Shown here: positions 53,185 through 61,711 of the stretch, piece by piece
How positions within the stretch are numbered: position 1 is the stretch's first letter
Layout: each line of letters opens with the position of its first letter
Source of the DNA: UBA4782 sp034430215
GTDB lineage: Bacteria; Chloroflexota; Anaerolineae; Anaerolineales; Anaerolineaceae
Length of the DNA: 64,000 bases
Assembly: GCA_034430215.1 (NCBI GenBank)
Contig: DAOUFE010000007.1
Location: 1-64,000, forward strand
Direction: 5' to 3'
The notes under the pieces: generated by a model
What the model was told of the DNA's origin: nothing
The model's database searches: none
The model's input: only the letters and a program-made list of their open reading frames with translations
Translations under genes and position numbers: made by a program

Positions 53185-54966
53185 TCATTCCAATAACTGA
53201 ACAAAATCAAACCGGGTGGTGTCCACCAAACCCAGATCTGAAATTCGAAGTTCAGGAATGACCACCAGACCCAATAAACTGAGCTGCATATTTGGATTTT
53301 GAATGGTACATCCACAGCTCTGAAATCCCGACAAAACAGTATCTGCAGCTTTTGCAACTTCGACTGCAGGTTCATCCGACATCAACCCTGCGATGGGAAG
53401 TGTCACCTGTCCGATCACTTTCCCTTCCTTGACCACAATTTGACCGCCGTTCATTGCAGCCAGGTGGTTGGCAGCAATCGCCATATTCTCCTCATCAGTG
53501 CCTGCAACGATCATATTATGACAATCATGTGCAACTGTGGTTGCAACTGCACATGGGCAGGTAAATCCAAATCCATTCACCAGACCCATTTGCACTTTCC
53601 CGGTATTATGGTGGCGTTCAATTAATGCCAGTTTAGCTACATCTCGTTTCATATCAGTCAAAATCTCGCCATTTTCGGGAATGACAGTCATGAGCAGATG
53701 ACGTGTGGGTGCCTGATTTTCGACGATCCCAATTACATGAGCCGTATGGGGAAAATCACGTAATGCCGGGATGCGAAAATTATCTGGCGTAAGCATGTGC
53801 GGAAGGTGTACAGAGTGTAAAGCCCAATCAGGATACTTCACCACTGGTTTTTCGATCAGAATGGTTTCATCTTCAACAATCTGCTCGCCTCGTGCGATCA
53901 CCATATCTACATGGAAATTATTCAGATCTTTCACCAACACAACATCAGCGTGTCTGCCAGGTGCGATCAATCCCATTTCTCGGGTCAACCCAAAGTGCTC
54001 TGCAGTATTGATCGTAACCATCTGGATCGCCATCATGGGAGATAATCCTACAGAAACCGCGTGTCGTATCGCCCTGTCCATATGACCTTCATTTACCAGA
54101 GTAGCAGAATGAGCATCATCTGTGCAGAGGGAGAACAGGCGGCTTTCTAACCCCTCTTCAAGAATAGCTTTAGCCTGCTGCTCGACATCTTTCCATCCAG
54201 AACCGTAGCGCATCATCACTCGCATACCTTGACGAGCACGTTCAATGGCATCTTGCTTTTGTGTACCTTCGTGATCATCCTGGGGGCCACCGGCAACATA
54301 ACCATGGAAATTGAGCCCCAGGTCTGGGCTGGCGTAATGCCCGCCAATCACTTTGCCTGATTGGCGCGTGACGGCCATTTCAGAATGAACTTTATCATCT
54401 CCATTATATACACCTGGGAAGTTCATCATCTCACCCAATCCGATAATTCCCGGCCAGGTCATAGCTTCGGCAACCTCTGCTGGTCCAATCGAAGCGCCTG
54501 GTGTTTCAAAACCAGGAGCAGAGGGCACACATGAGGGCATCTGTACGTAAACATGGATTGGCTGTTGCCTGGCTTCTTCAAGCATCAGACGTACACCACG
54601 CAATCCAAAGACATTCGTGATCTCATGTGGATCAATGAACATTCCAGTTGTTCCATGTGGCAGCACTGCACGAACATATTCACTGACCGTTAGCATCCCC
54701 GATTCCACATGTAAATGCCCGTCTAACAGACCGGGAACAAGAAACCGTCCATCAGCATCGATCACTCGTGTATTTTCACCAATGGTATGATTTGCATCAG
54801 AACCCACATAGGCAAATCTCCCATCAATGATGGCAATATCTGTGTTTGGAATGATCTCACCCGTTTGCACGCACACCCAACGTCCGTTTCGAATTACCAG
54901 ATCAGCGGGTAAACGACCCATTGCGCAATCGACCAATATTTTCGAACTGTAATAGGCTATTTGCAT
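53185..54966 (-). CDS. ade: Adenine deaminase
   Basis: Converts adenine to hypoxanthine and ammonia; cytoplasmic metal amidohydrolase. The 593 residues fit the family. Metal and active-site features are GLLDGHLHVESG near 90, IDPHEITNVFG near 116, GHYASPD near 215, CTDDAHSATL near 288, and the C-terminal DDF/AVATTVAHDCHN region with PCAVATTVAHD near 500. It is 29 bases after the 8-oxoguanine deaminase gene. Together they feed purine bases into hypoxanthine and urate pools. TCTGGAG precedes ATG 54966. Confidence 0.95.
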   Translation of the reverse strand: MQIAYYSSKILVDCAMGRLPADLVIRNGRWVCVQTGEIIPNTDIAIIDGRFAYVGSDANHTIGENTRVIDADGRFLVPGLLDGHLHVESGMLTVSEYVRAVLPHGTTGMFIDPHEITNVFGLRGVRLMLEEARQQPIHVYVQMPSCVPSAPGFETPGASIGPAEVAEAMTWPGIIGLGEMMNFPGVYNGDDKVHSEMAVTRQSGKVIGGHYASPDLGLNFHGYVAGGPQDDHEGTQKQDAIERARQGMRVMMRYGSGWKDVEQQAKAILEEGLESRLFSLCTDDAHSATLVNEGHMDRAIRHAVSVGLSPMMAIQMVTINTAEHFGLTREMGLIAPGRHADVVLVKDLNNFHVDMVIARGEQIVEDETILIEKPVVKYPDWALHSVHLPHMLTPDNFRIPALRDFPHTAHVIGIVENQAPTRHLLMTVIPENGEILTDMKRDVAKLALIERHHNTGKVQMGLVNGFGFTCPCAVATTVAHDCHNMIVAGTDEENMAIAANHLAAMNGGQIVVKEGKVIGQVTLPIAGLMSDEPAVEVAKAADTVLSGFQSCGCTIQNPNMQLSLLGLVVIPELRISDLGLVDTTRFDFVQLLE

Positions 54967-54995
54967 TCTGTCTCCAGAATCCCTCTTCCTTTATT

Positions 54996-56390
54996 TCAAG
55001 GTAATGGAATACCACTTAATCGTGATGCGGCATGATTATGTTTTTCGATCAAACGATGAACATCGATATTCACAAGTTCACCATTTTTCACAACAACTTT
55101 TCCTTGCACTACATTCCAATCTACTTTCTGTGGAGCACAAAACAGGATTGATGCCACCGGATCATGTAAACCCCCAGCATAATCCAGTTTGTTTACGTCA
55201 ATCGCAATAAAATCAGCACATTTACCCGGTTCCAAAGAACCGATATCTTTACGCCCCAAAACTTCTGCACCACCACGGGTTGCCAGTTCAAGTGCCTGCC
55301 TTGTGTTTAATAGTGGAATGGTGTTTGCGCTGGATAGAGATGCCCCCATTAAGCCGGCACGCAGTCGCGCAAGTAGCAATGCCTGTCGTGCTTCTGCTAG
55401 CATATTGGAGCCATCATTACTGGCTGAACCATCAACGCCCAATCCAACCCGCACATTCGATTGAATGTACTCCCATAAAGGTGCAATACCAGAAGCCAGC
55501 CGCATATTGGATGTTGGGCAGTGAGCGACACCGCATCCATATTTTGCAAATACACCGATCTCTTCCTGGTTGATATAAATGGAATGGGCGAACCAGACAT
55601 CTTCGCCCACCCAATCCACCTGCTGCATGTATGTCATCGGGCGATACCCAAATCGTTGTTGGCAAAAAGCTTCTTCATCTTCTGTTTCTGCCAGGTGAGT
55701 ATGCATATGTACGCCATAATGTCGCGCCAGTTTGGCTGATTCACGCATCAGGTTTTGAGTAACATTGAAAGGTGAACAGGGAGCAACGACAATCTGTAAC
55801 ATGGCTCCAGGTTCGGGTTGGTGATACTGTTCGATCAGCCGTTGGGTATCGCGTAAAATTGCATCTTCATTTTCGACCAGGCTATCTGGTGGCACACCAC
55901 CCTGGCTTTCACCCATACTCATTGACCCACGTGATGCATGCAACCGGATGCCGATATCCTGTGCACCTGCTATTTCATCATCCAGCCTGGCGCCATTAGG
56001 GTACAGGTATAGATGATCGGATGCAGTCGTGCAACCGGATAACGCCAATTCTGATAAGGCACTCTGGGTGGAAATATAAATATCTTCCGGTGTGATCTTA
56101 CACCAGAAAGGATAATGAGCTCTTAACCAGTTAAAAAGATTAACATTTTGTGCTGTGGGCACTGCCCGGGTTAATGTCTGAAAGAAATGATGGTGGGTAT
56201 TGACCATACCGGGTAGAACGATATGACCGGTCATATCGATAATTTCATCTGCGGTGGAGGGCAGAGAATTTGTCTCACCCACTTGCTCGATGAATCCATC
56301 CCGGATAAAAAGACCACCGTCAGGTATTTCCCTTCGATGGTCATCCATAGTTACCAGAATTGCTGCGTGGCGTAAGAGTAATGAGGTCAT
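54996..56390 (-). CDS. 8-oxoguanine deaminase (SsnA/TRZ-ATZ amidohydrolase family)
   Basis: Should convert 8-oxoguanine to urate and ammonia, or a closely related purine; cytoplasmic. The 464 residues carry the metal site NTHHHFFQTLTRAVPTAQN near 61, SGCTTASDHLYLYPNG near 115, HTHLAETEDE near 229, AHSIYIN near 268 and GLGVDGSASNDGS near 318. ASRGSMSMGESQGG near 152 is a strong match to characterised 8-oxoguanine deaminases. ATG 56390 was chosen because the promoter's expected start point falls on it; TTG 56396 lies upstream of that point. First gene of the catabolic operon. Confidence 0.92.
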   Translation of the reverse strand: MTSLLLRHAAILVTMDDHRREIPDGGLFIRDGFIEQVGETNSLPSTADEIIDMTGHIVLPGMVNTHHHFFQTLTRAVPTAQNVNLFNWLRAHYPFWCKITPEDIYISTQSALSELALSGCTTASDHLYLYPNGARLDDEIAGAQDIGIRLHASRGSMSMGESQGGVPPDSLVENEDAILRDTQRLIEQYHQPEPGAMLQIVVAPCSPFNVTQNLMRESAKLARHYGVHMHTHLAETEDEEAFCQQRFGYRPMTYMQQVDWVGEDVWFAHSIYINQEEIGVFAKYGCGVAHCPTSNMRLASGIAPLWEYIQSNVRVGLGVDGSASNDGSNMLAEARQALLLARLRAGLMGASLSSANTIPLLNTRQALELATRGGAEVLGRKDIGSLEPGKCADFIAIDVNKLDYAGGLHDPVASILFCAPQKVDWNVVQGKVVVKNGELVNIDVHRLIEKHNHAASRLSGIPLP

Positions 56391-56396
56391 ATTCAA

Positions 56397-56425
56397 AGTG
56401 TAATCAGATTTTTTTCGTTTGTCAA
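56397..56425 (-). promoter_or_regulatory. Sigma-70 promoter of the purine operon, predicted leaderless
   Basis: Minus strand: -35 TTGACA (56425-56420), 17-base spacer, -10 TACACT (56402-56397), then six bases to ATG 56390. Transcription should start on or beside the A of the ATG, so the mRNA has no 5' leader. This agrees with the absence of a ribosome-binding site. Confidence 0.75.
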
Positions 56426-56436
56426 TTGTCAGACAA
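56426..56436. promoter_or_regulatory. GntR-type operator
   Basis: TTGTCAGACAA fits the GntR consensus TnGTnnnACnA exactly and is symmetrical. It directly adjoins the -35 box of the promoter for the deaminase operon, which encodes a GntR/UTRA regulator as its third gene. A further TTGTC half-site is at 56419-56423, and the divergent kinase gene could also be affected. Confidence 0.65.
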
Positions 56437-56503
56437 CATCAATTTGACATTTTTCAAAAATTCTCATTTTTCTTGTGATGCTATAATTACTTCTGGAGCG
56501 AAA

Positions 56504-58888
56504 ATGAGCGGTCTTTTTCACCAGATTGGGCTATTTCTACAGCAATCACCTGGGAATGTGTTCTTTCACCTGGTGATACTTTTTTCCTTATTTGCAACTT
56601 TCCAGGTGATCTGGATCAATCAACGTAATAGCCGTTTTCTTCACATCAAAAGACTTCGTACAGGGCTGGTTGTTCTGCTGATTGGCCAAGGCTTGATCCT
56701 GGTGGTATCCTTGGTCACCCAATTGACGGGAATTTCACCGAAAACCCTTTTTCCCACTCTCGATCGGGCAGTAATCGTGATCAGTTTGATATGGATCATC
56801 TGGTTATGGATCGCTCCAAAACCTTCACGGTTCATTGATCGAGCGATAGTAGGATTGAGTTTTTTCTTCTTGATCCTGTGGATCATCTCATTGATCGCCT
56901 GGTTTCCCCAAAGCGAAAGCAACGATTTTAATACGACAGGAATGGCACTTGGATGGGACATCCTGCTGTGCCTCCTTTCCCTTTATGGAGCTCTTACGAT
57001 CATTCGTAAACGCCCATTTATCTGGAGTTTTGGATTTATCATTTGTGTTCTGATATTCGTTGGCGGAGTACTGCAGATATTTCTCGGTAATTCGCAAGGA
57101 AATTTGGCTGGAATACTTCGTTTATCATTCCTGATATCATTTCCTCTGCTTCCTTTCCTGGCAATGCGCCTTTTTTCGCCACCGGTAGCAGAACAAACGG
57201 GCGAACAAGCCAGAATGTATCGTGAACGTCGTCGTTATTCTGCAGACCCACGCACATTGCAAACCTGGTTTCGTACAGTGCAGCAACTTCCAGAAGGTGC
57301 CCTTCCCCCTCTCATTGCAAAAGCGATAGGGCAAACCATGTTGGCAGATATCTGTTATCTCATCCTTGCACCCAGGCAACAGGATGATTTGATCTTTCTC
57401 TGTGGTTATGACCTGATCCGTGAAGTAGAATTGCCTGGTTTCAGTAAACCACAAACTTTCCTTCCTGTGTTAGCAAGCGCAGTACAGCGTGCAAAACCAT
57501 ATATTTATAATGTGGATACCAATCCAATACCTGAACTTGACAACCTTGCTGATGCCGTAGACCTGCGTAATGCTGCCAATACCATGTATGTTCCACTTGC
57601 GAGTTCTGAAATCACCTGGGGTGGGATACTTCTCTTATCTCCTTTTGCTGAACGTATCTGGACTCAAGAAGATCAAAAATATTTGCAAGGTCTTACTGAA
57701 TTTATACTTCAAACTCTTCTCAGCCTGCAACGACACGCTGAGGATTCTCCAGATACTTCACCTGAAAAAATGGATCTACAGAAAAAGCAGAGAGAATTGG
57801 ATGAGCTGCATGGGGAATTCCGGGAACTGTTGCTTGCATATAATGAGCTACAGCTACTTCAGGATTCTACCCTATCAACAGGACCAGAATCACAAAACGA
57901 AGCGGCTGGCGATAATACAAAAGAAATCTCCATCCCTGCAATACCTGTGATGTTATCTTCCTCTGAAGGGGTAACTGACCATTTTGACATAGGCTCTACA
58001 ACGCTTATACAGCACATTGATAATGAAGTTTCTCAAGAACTACAGCTGGCTCTTGAAGAATTATCGAATCTGCAGGGACAACTGACTGAAGCTCGAACCA
58101 AAATTGGTAAACTTGAAAAACAAGTTGCACAGCAGTCAACAGCTCAATCCACCTGCCCTGAATTCTTCATCACCTCTGCCCAGGAGATTCGTCGCCCATT
58201 ATCTTCTTTGATCGGATATATTGATATCCTTGAATCAGAGACTGCCGGTGAGCTTAACGAAGTACAACGATCATTCCTGGATCGAATTAAGATCGCTGTG
58301 GAAAAACTCCACACTCAACTCGAAAACCTGATCCAGCAAACCACTCAAGATTCCCCTGATCTAGAAAATTCTCCTTCGCAAATTGAATTGATGGCCGTCA
58401 TTGACCAGGTGATCTCTGATACCGCTTCAGATTTCCTGGAGAAAGACCTTACGTTTCGCATGGATATATCCAATGATATTCCTTCCCTTATGATAAACCG
58501 GGAAGCTTTAATAAAAGTTTTAAGCCAGTTATTACAAAACGCTATCATTGCAACTCCCGCTGGAAATTCGGTATTCCTGAGAGCCAACCGTACCAAACAG
58601 GATGATCATGAATTCATTGTGATCCAAATAACAGACAGCGGCATAGGGCTTAGCGGTGAAGAAATATCGCTCATCCAATCCCAAATTAATATTGACAATA
58701 CCGCTGATATGGCAGGACTGGGAATTCCTGTCAAAGATATGCTCACGGTAAAGAATCTGGTTAACAAGTTGGATGGAAGATTATGGATAGAAAGCCAGGT
58801 AAAAGAAGGAACTTCTATTAATGTTATATTGCCGGTAGCTCCTGATGAAACTCAGGTAATGGACGGATATGACGAACTTAAGGAATGA
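56504..58888 (+). CDS. Membrane histidine-kinase-like protein lacking the phospho-acceptor His
   Basis: A 794-residue protein. About seven N-terminal helices (15-235) lead to a GAF-like domain (about 260-415), a coiled region (about 425-550), a HisKA-like helix pair and a HATPase domain (about 635-790). In the HisKA motif, where SHELRTPL is expected, the sequence is SAQEIRRPL: Gln560 replaces the phospho-acceptor His (codon 58181-58183). The ATP site looks usable (QLLQNAI, DSGIGLSGEE, GLGIPV). It may be a pseudokinase or act on another protein. ATG 56504 has TGGAGCG upstream, and an extended -10 TGCTATAAT lies at 56479-56487. It is followed by two cell-wall genes. Confidence 0.85.
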   Translation: MSGLFHQIGLFLQQSPGNVFFHLVILFSLFATFQVIWINQRNSRFLHIKRLRTGLVVLLIGQGLILVVSLVTQLTGISPKTLFPTLDRAVIVISLIWIIWLWIAPKPSRFIDRAIVGLSFFFLILWIISLIAWFPQSESNDFNTTGMALGWDILLCLLSLYGALTIIRKRPFIWSFGFIICVLIFVGGVLQIFLGNSQGNLAGILRLSFLISFPLLPFLAMRLFSPPVAEQTGEQARMYRERRRYSADPRTLQTWFRTVQQLPEGALPPLIAKAIGQTMLADICYLILAPRQQDDLIFLCGYDLIREVELPGFSKPQTFLPVLASAVQRAKPYIYNVDTNPIPELDNLADAVDLRNAANTMYVPLASSEITWGGILLLSPFAERIWTQEDQKYLQGLTEFILQTLLSLQRHAEDSPDTSPEKMDLQKKQRELDELHGEFRELLLAYNELQLLQDSTLSTGPESQNEAAGDNTKEISIPAIPVMLSSSEGVTDHFDIGSTTLIQHIDNEVSQELQLALEELSNLQGQLTEARTKIGKLEKQVAQQSTAQSTCPEFFITSAQEIRRPLSSLIGYIDILESETAGELNEVQRSFLDRIKIAVEKLHTQLENLIQQTTQDSPDLENSPSQIELMAVIDQVISDTASDFLEKDLTFRMDISNDIPSLMINREALIKVLSQLLQNAIIATPAGNSVFLRANRTKQDDHEFIVIQITDSGIGLSGEEISLIQSQINIDNTADMAGLGIPVKDMLTVKNLVNKLDGRLWIESQVKEGTSINVILPVAPDETQVMDGYDELKE

Positions 58889-59600
58889 GATCCTACGCGG
58901 CTTTGGTGCCGCGGGGTTGATCGTGGTAGCTATTCTTAGTGGGTTTATGATATCATCGTCCGAATCAGAGGTCGCAATACCGCTATTTACTTCTTCAATC
59001 ACACCTGAACCATCAGAAGAGCGAGAACTCACTGAAATACCAACCAGCACTATCACTCATCCAGCTACCAACACTATGATCCCAACCCAGACAATAACAG
59101 CTACAAGCACACACACATTTACCCCTACTTTCACAGCTACACCCACTGCTTGCCCCATTCCTGCAGGCTGGAAAGAATATACTGTGAAGCAGGGTGATAC
59201 TCTGGAGAATCTGGCAAAAAGCCGAAAGATCACAGTAGATGCCATAAAAACAGGCAATTGTCTGGTTTCAGACCAGATAGTCCCTGGAAATCTTCTCCTC
59301 CTGCCACCGATCCCACCAGAACCCACGGCTACCAAAGCAATAGAAACAGAATCTTGCAGCCAACCTGAAGGTTGGATTGTTTACACCATTCAGCCTGGTG
59401 ATACGTTATACGCATTATCTGTCAGATTTGGTGTGAGTGTGCAAGAAATTCAGCAAGTTAATTGCATGGGATCATCAACGCTACTGGAAGTTGGGAAAAC
59501 GATATACCTCCCTCAACAACCAGTCTCCCCTGGAGTTCCAACCCCTTCAGGAGGAATTCCGACAGTTGTACCTGTACCCATACCTACATCCGGTGGATAA
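58869..59600 (+). CDS. Membrane-anchored protein with two LysM domains
   Basis: A 243-residue secreted or anchored protein. One hydrophobic helix at about 13-30, a Thr/Pro-rich linker (about 55-95), then LysM 1 (WKEYTVKQGDTLENLAKSRKI region, about 103-145) and LysM 2 (WIVYTIQPGDTLYALSVRF region, about 172-215), each preceded by a Cys. LysM domains bind peptidoglycan or chitin-like glycans. It overlaps the 3' end of the kinase-like gene by 20 bases and sits 3 bases before the LytR-CpsA-Psr gene, so all three are probably co-expressed and cell-wall-related. Confidence 0.88.
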   Translation: MTNLRNEILRGFGAAGLIVVAILSGFMISSSESEVAIPLFTSSITPEPSEERELTEIPTSTITHPATNTMIPTQTITATSTHTFTPTFTATPTACPIPAGWKEYTVKQGDTLENLAKSRKITVDAIKTGNCLVSDQIVPGNLLLLPPIPPEPTATKAIETESCSQPEGWIVYTIQPGDTLYALSVRFGVSVQEIQQVNCMGSSTLLEVGKTIYLPQQPVSPGVPTPSGGIPTVVPVPIPTSGG

Positions 59601-59603
59601 GAA

Positions 59604-60665
59604 ATGAAAAAACGCTGGAGGCAGGGTTTGATCTTTTTTGTTGTAATGATGATGCTGGCAGGATGTTCCTTCCCGGGATCGTCCATTAATATGCCCGCAT
59701 CAGTTTCCATATTTTCCAACAACACGCCTGGACCAACTGCCAGCCGTACACCTTTTCAACCCGTTCCTCCAACTGCCACCCATACACCTTTGCCAACCAT
59801 TACACCTTCCATTACACCTACATTCACCATTACCCCCAGCCCGACCCCCACCGAGACACCGCTGCCTTTTACCCCTACACCCTGGTATTTTGACCTGAAT
59901 ATGCCCGAAGATCAGGAAATGTTTTTAATCCTCGGATCTGACGAAAGACCGGGGGGAGGCTTTAGAACCGATGTTATTTTGTTGGTGATCCTGAACCCTG
60001 AACAAGGTACTGCCAGTATTGTTTCTTTTCCTCGTGATTTATATGTATACATCCCTTATTATGGTATGAACAGGATTAATACTGCCATGAATATGGGTGG
60101 TTTCACCGCGCTCGCAGACACTCTCGAATATAACTTCGGGGTACGCCCAACCCATTACATCATGACGAATTTCAATAGTTTTGTTGACATTGTTGACACC
60201 CTGGATGGAATTGATGTGAATGTAAAGAAAGAATTGGTGGATTATTGCAACCTGCCAATTGCTTATGGTGATTATTGCATCATCCAACCGGGAGTCTTTC
60301 CAATGGATGGGCAAACCGCTTTATGGTATGTTCGTTCGCGAAAATCTACCAACGACTTTGACCGTAATCGCCGCCAGCAAGAGGTTATTCTGGCATTGTT
60401 TGACCGTATTCTCAGCATCGACGGACTCAGCCGGGTTCCTGAGTTGTACGATATCCTTTCAGATAACGTCGAAACAGACCTGAGCCTGGATGATATGCTC
60501 CCCTATGTTCAGCTTGCACCCAAACTGGCAAAAAATGGGCATATCCGTCAATATTCTATTGGGCAAAATGAAGTATGGAACTACATTGCTGAAGGAGGTG
60601 CTATGGTGTTGCTCCCTAACCAGGAAGCCATCTATCCTATCTTGCAGCAGGCACTCACGCCATGA
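59604..60665 (+). CDS. LytR-CpsA-Psr (LCP) family lipoprotein
   Basis: A 353-residue probable lipoprotein with lipobox MMLAGCS (Cys near 21) and a Thr/Pro linker to about residue 92. The LCP domain has LILGSDERPGGGFRTDVILL near 112, FPRDLYVYIP near 142, MNRINTAMNMGG near 155 and RSRKSTNDFDRNRRQQ near 245, with the Arg and Asp residues that bind pyrophosphate-lipid substrates. LCP enzymes attach polysaccharides or teichoic-type polymers to peptidoglycan. It lies right after the LysM gene. No polymer-synthesis genes are adjacent. Confidence 0.92.
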   Translation: MKKRWRQGLIFFVVMMMLAGCSFPGSSINMPASVSIFSNNTPGPTASRTPFQPVPPTATHTPLPTITPSITPTFTITPSPTPTETPLPFTPTPWYFDLNMPEDQEMFLILGSDERPGGGFRTDVILLVILNPEQGTASIVSFPRDLYVYIPYYGMNRINTAMNMGGFTALADTLEYNFGVRPTHYIMTNFNSFVDIVDTLDGIDVNVKKELVDYCNLPIAYGDYCIIQPGVFPMDGQTALWYVRSRKSTNDFDRNRRQQEVILALFDRILSIDGLSRVPELYDILSDNVETDLSLDDMLPYVQLAPKLAKNGHIRQYSIGQNEVWNYIAEGGAMVLLPNQEAIYPILQQALTP

Positions 60666-60680
60666 TTTTTCGCTTGCGAT

Positions 60681-60709
60681 TTGACATAATTTAACTTGTC
60701 ATGTAGACT
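60681..60709 (+). promoter_or_regulatory. Sigma-70-like promoter before the recombinase-like gene
   Basis: TTGACA (60681-60686), 17 bases, TAGACT (60704-60709). A TGACA/TGTCA inverted repeat lies within it (60682-60686 and 60698-60702). Confidence 0.6.
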
Positions 60710-60752
60710 GAAATAAGCTACACGAAGATACAAGTTATCTGGAGGTCATACT

Positions 60753-61649
60753 ATGAGTAACCAAATACCTTCCGAGGTTCACATTACCCATACATCCCCG
60801 CTGAAACCAGCAATTTCTGCATGGCAATATTTTTTAAATGATCAAGGTCGATCAAATTTCACCATAAAATCTTTTGGTGGCGATATGCAGTTATTAGCAT
60901 CGTTTCTCGCTCCGGATAAAACTGTAGGACAGGTTTCTACTTTAGATCTTAATCACTTCCTCGATTGGTTACAGAAAGAACGTGGTGTTCCTTGTTCAGC
61001 GAAAAGCCTGGCGCGACGCATTACCTCTATCAAATCTTTCTTCCGGTGGCTACATAAGAATGGCGTGATTACTACAGATCCCGCTGAAAAGATCCTCCAG
61101 CGCACTGTCATTAGCCCATTGCCCCAGATCTTGACCCAGGAAGAACAAGAAAAAGTGCTTGAAGCTGCTAATTCCTTCCGCAGCACTAACAACCCGGATG
61201 CCAGGCCTTATACACTTCTTACATTACTCATGTCAACAGGGATTAAAAAAGGAGAATGCCTGGGAATCCATGTCAACCATATTGAATTGGATTCTCCCAA
61301 TGGAGCCATTCTATTCGTGCGTTATGCCAGCCCACGCAACCGGTATAAAGAAAGAAAGATCTCGCTGCCCGGTGATTGGGTCGCTGTATACAACGAATAT
61401 TTGGCACAATATCGCCCATCTGATCAGGTATTCCCCTGGTCACCGCGCAGATTGGAATATCTGCTGGAAGAGATTGGGCAAAAAGCAGCGATCGCCAAGC
61501 ATCTTTCTTTTGATATGTGCCGTTGGACATGTGCAGTCAATGACTGGAAGGACGGGATTGAACCAGAGAAGATCCGGCAAAAATTGGGCGTTTCAAAAAT
61601 TCAATACCGTGAGATCAGCATGAAATTACGGCAGCTGGCAGAGAAATAA
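60753..61649 (+). CDS. Tyrosine-recombinase-like protein with lost catalytic residues
   Basis: A 298-residue XerC/D-shaped protein: an N-terminal SAM-like core-binding domain (about 18-105) and a C-terminal catalytic-fold domain (about 125-295). Against XerD, the first Arg (GLRxSE) is Lys in TGIKKGECLG, the beta-hairpin Lys is kept (RYKERKISL), the HxxR box reads DMCR, the second His is missing (KLGVSKIQ) and the Tyr is not at the expected spot. Strand exchange is therefore unlikely; a DNA-binding or structural role is possible. GGAGG precedes ATG 60753. No att repeats or cargo were recognised. Confidence 0.78.
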   Translation: MSNQIPSEVHITHTSPLKPAISAWQYFLNDQGRSNFTIKSFGGDMQLLASFLAPDKTVGQVSTLDLNHFLDWLQKERGVPCSAKSLARRITSIKSFFRWLHKNGVITTDPAEKILQRTVISPLPQILTQEEQEKVLEAANSFRSTNNPDARPYTLLTLLMSTGIKKGECLGIHVNHIELDSPNGAILFVRYASPRNRYKERKISLPGDWVAVYNEYLAQYRPSDQVFPWSPRRLEYLLEEIGQKAAIAKHLSFDMCRWTCAVNDWKDGIEPEKIRQKLGVSKIQYREISMKLRQLAEK

Positions 61650-61672
61650 CTTCTGCTTAGAAGATCTTTCAT

Positions 61673-61711
61673 ACAGTCGAAGAAATGTTCATCATCTCTT
61701 CGGCTGTTTTT
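61673..61711 (+). terminator. Intrinsic terminator after the recombinase-like gene
   Basis: ACAGTCGAAGA (61673-61683) pairs with TCTTCGGCTGT (61697-61707) through one G-T pair, followed by TTTTA. It overlaps the end of convergent tilS. Confidence 0.8.

Noticed and set aside
60753..61649. Integrase of a mobile element
   Set aside because: Catalytic residues appear missing, and there are no att repeats, tRNA target or phage/plasmid genes around it.
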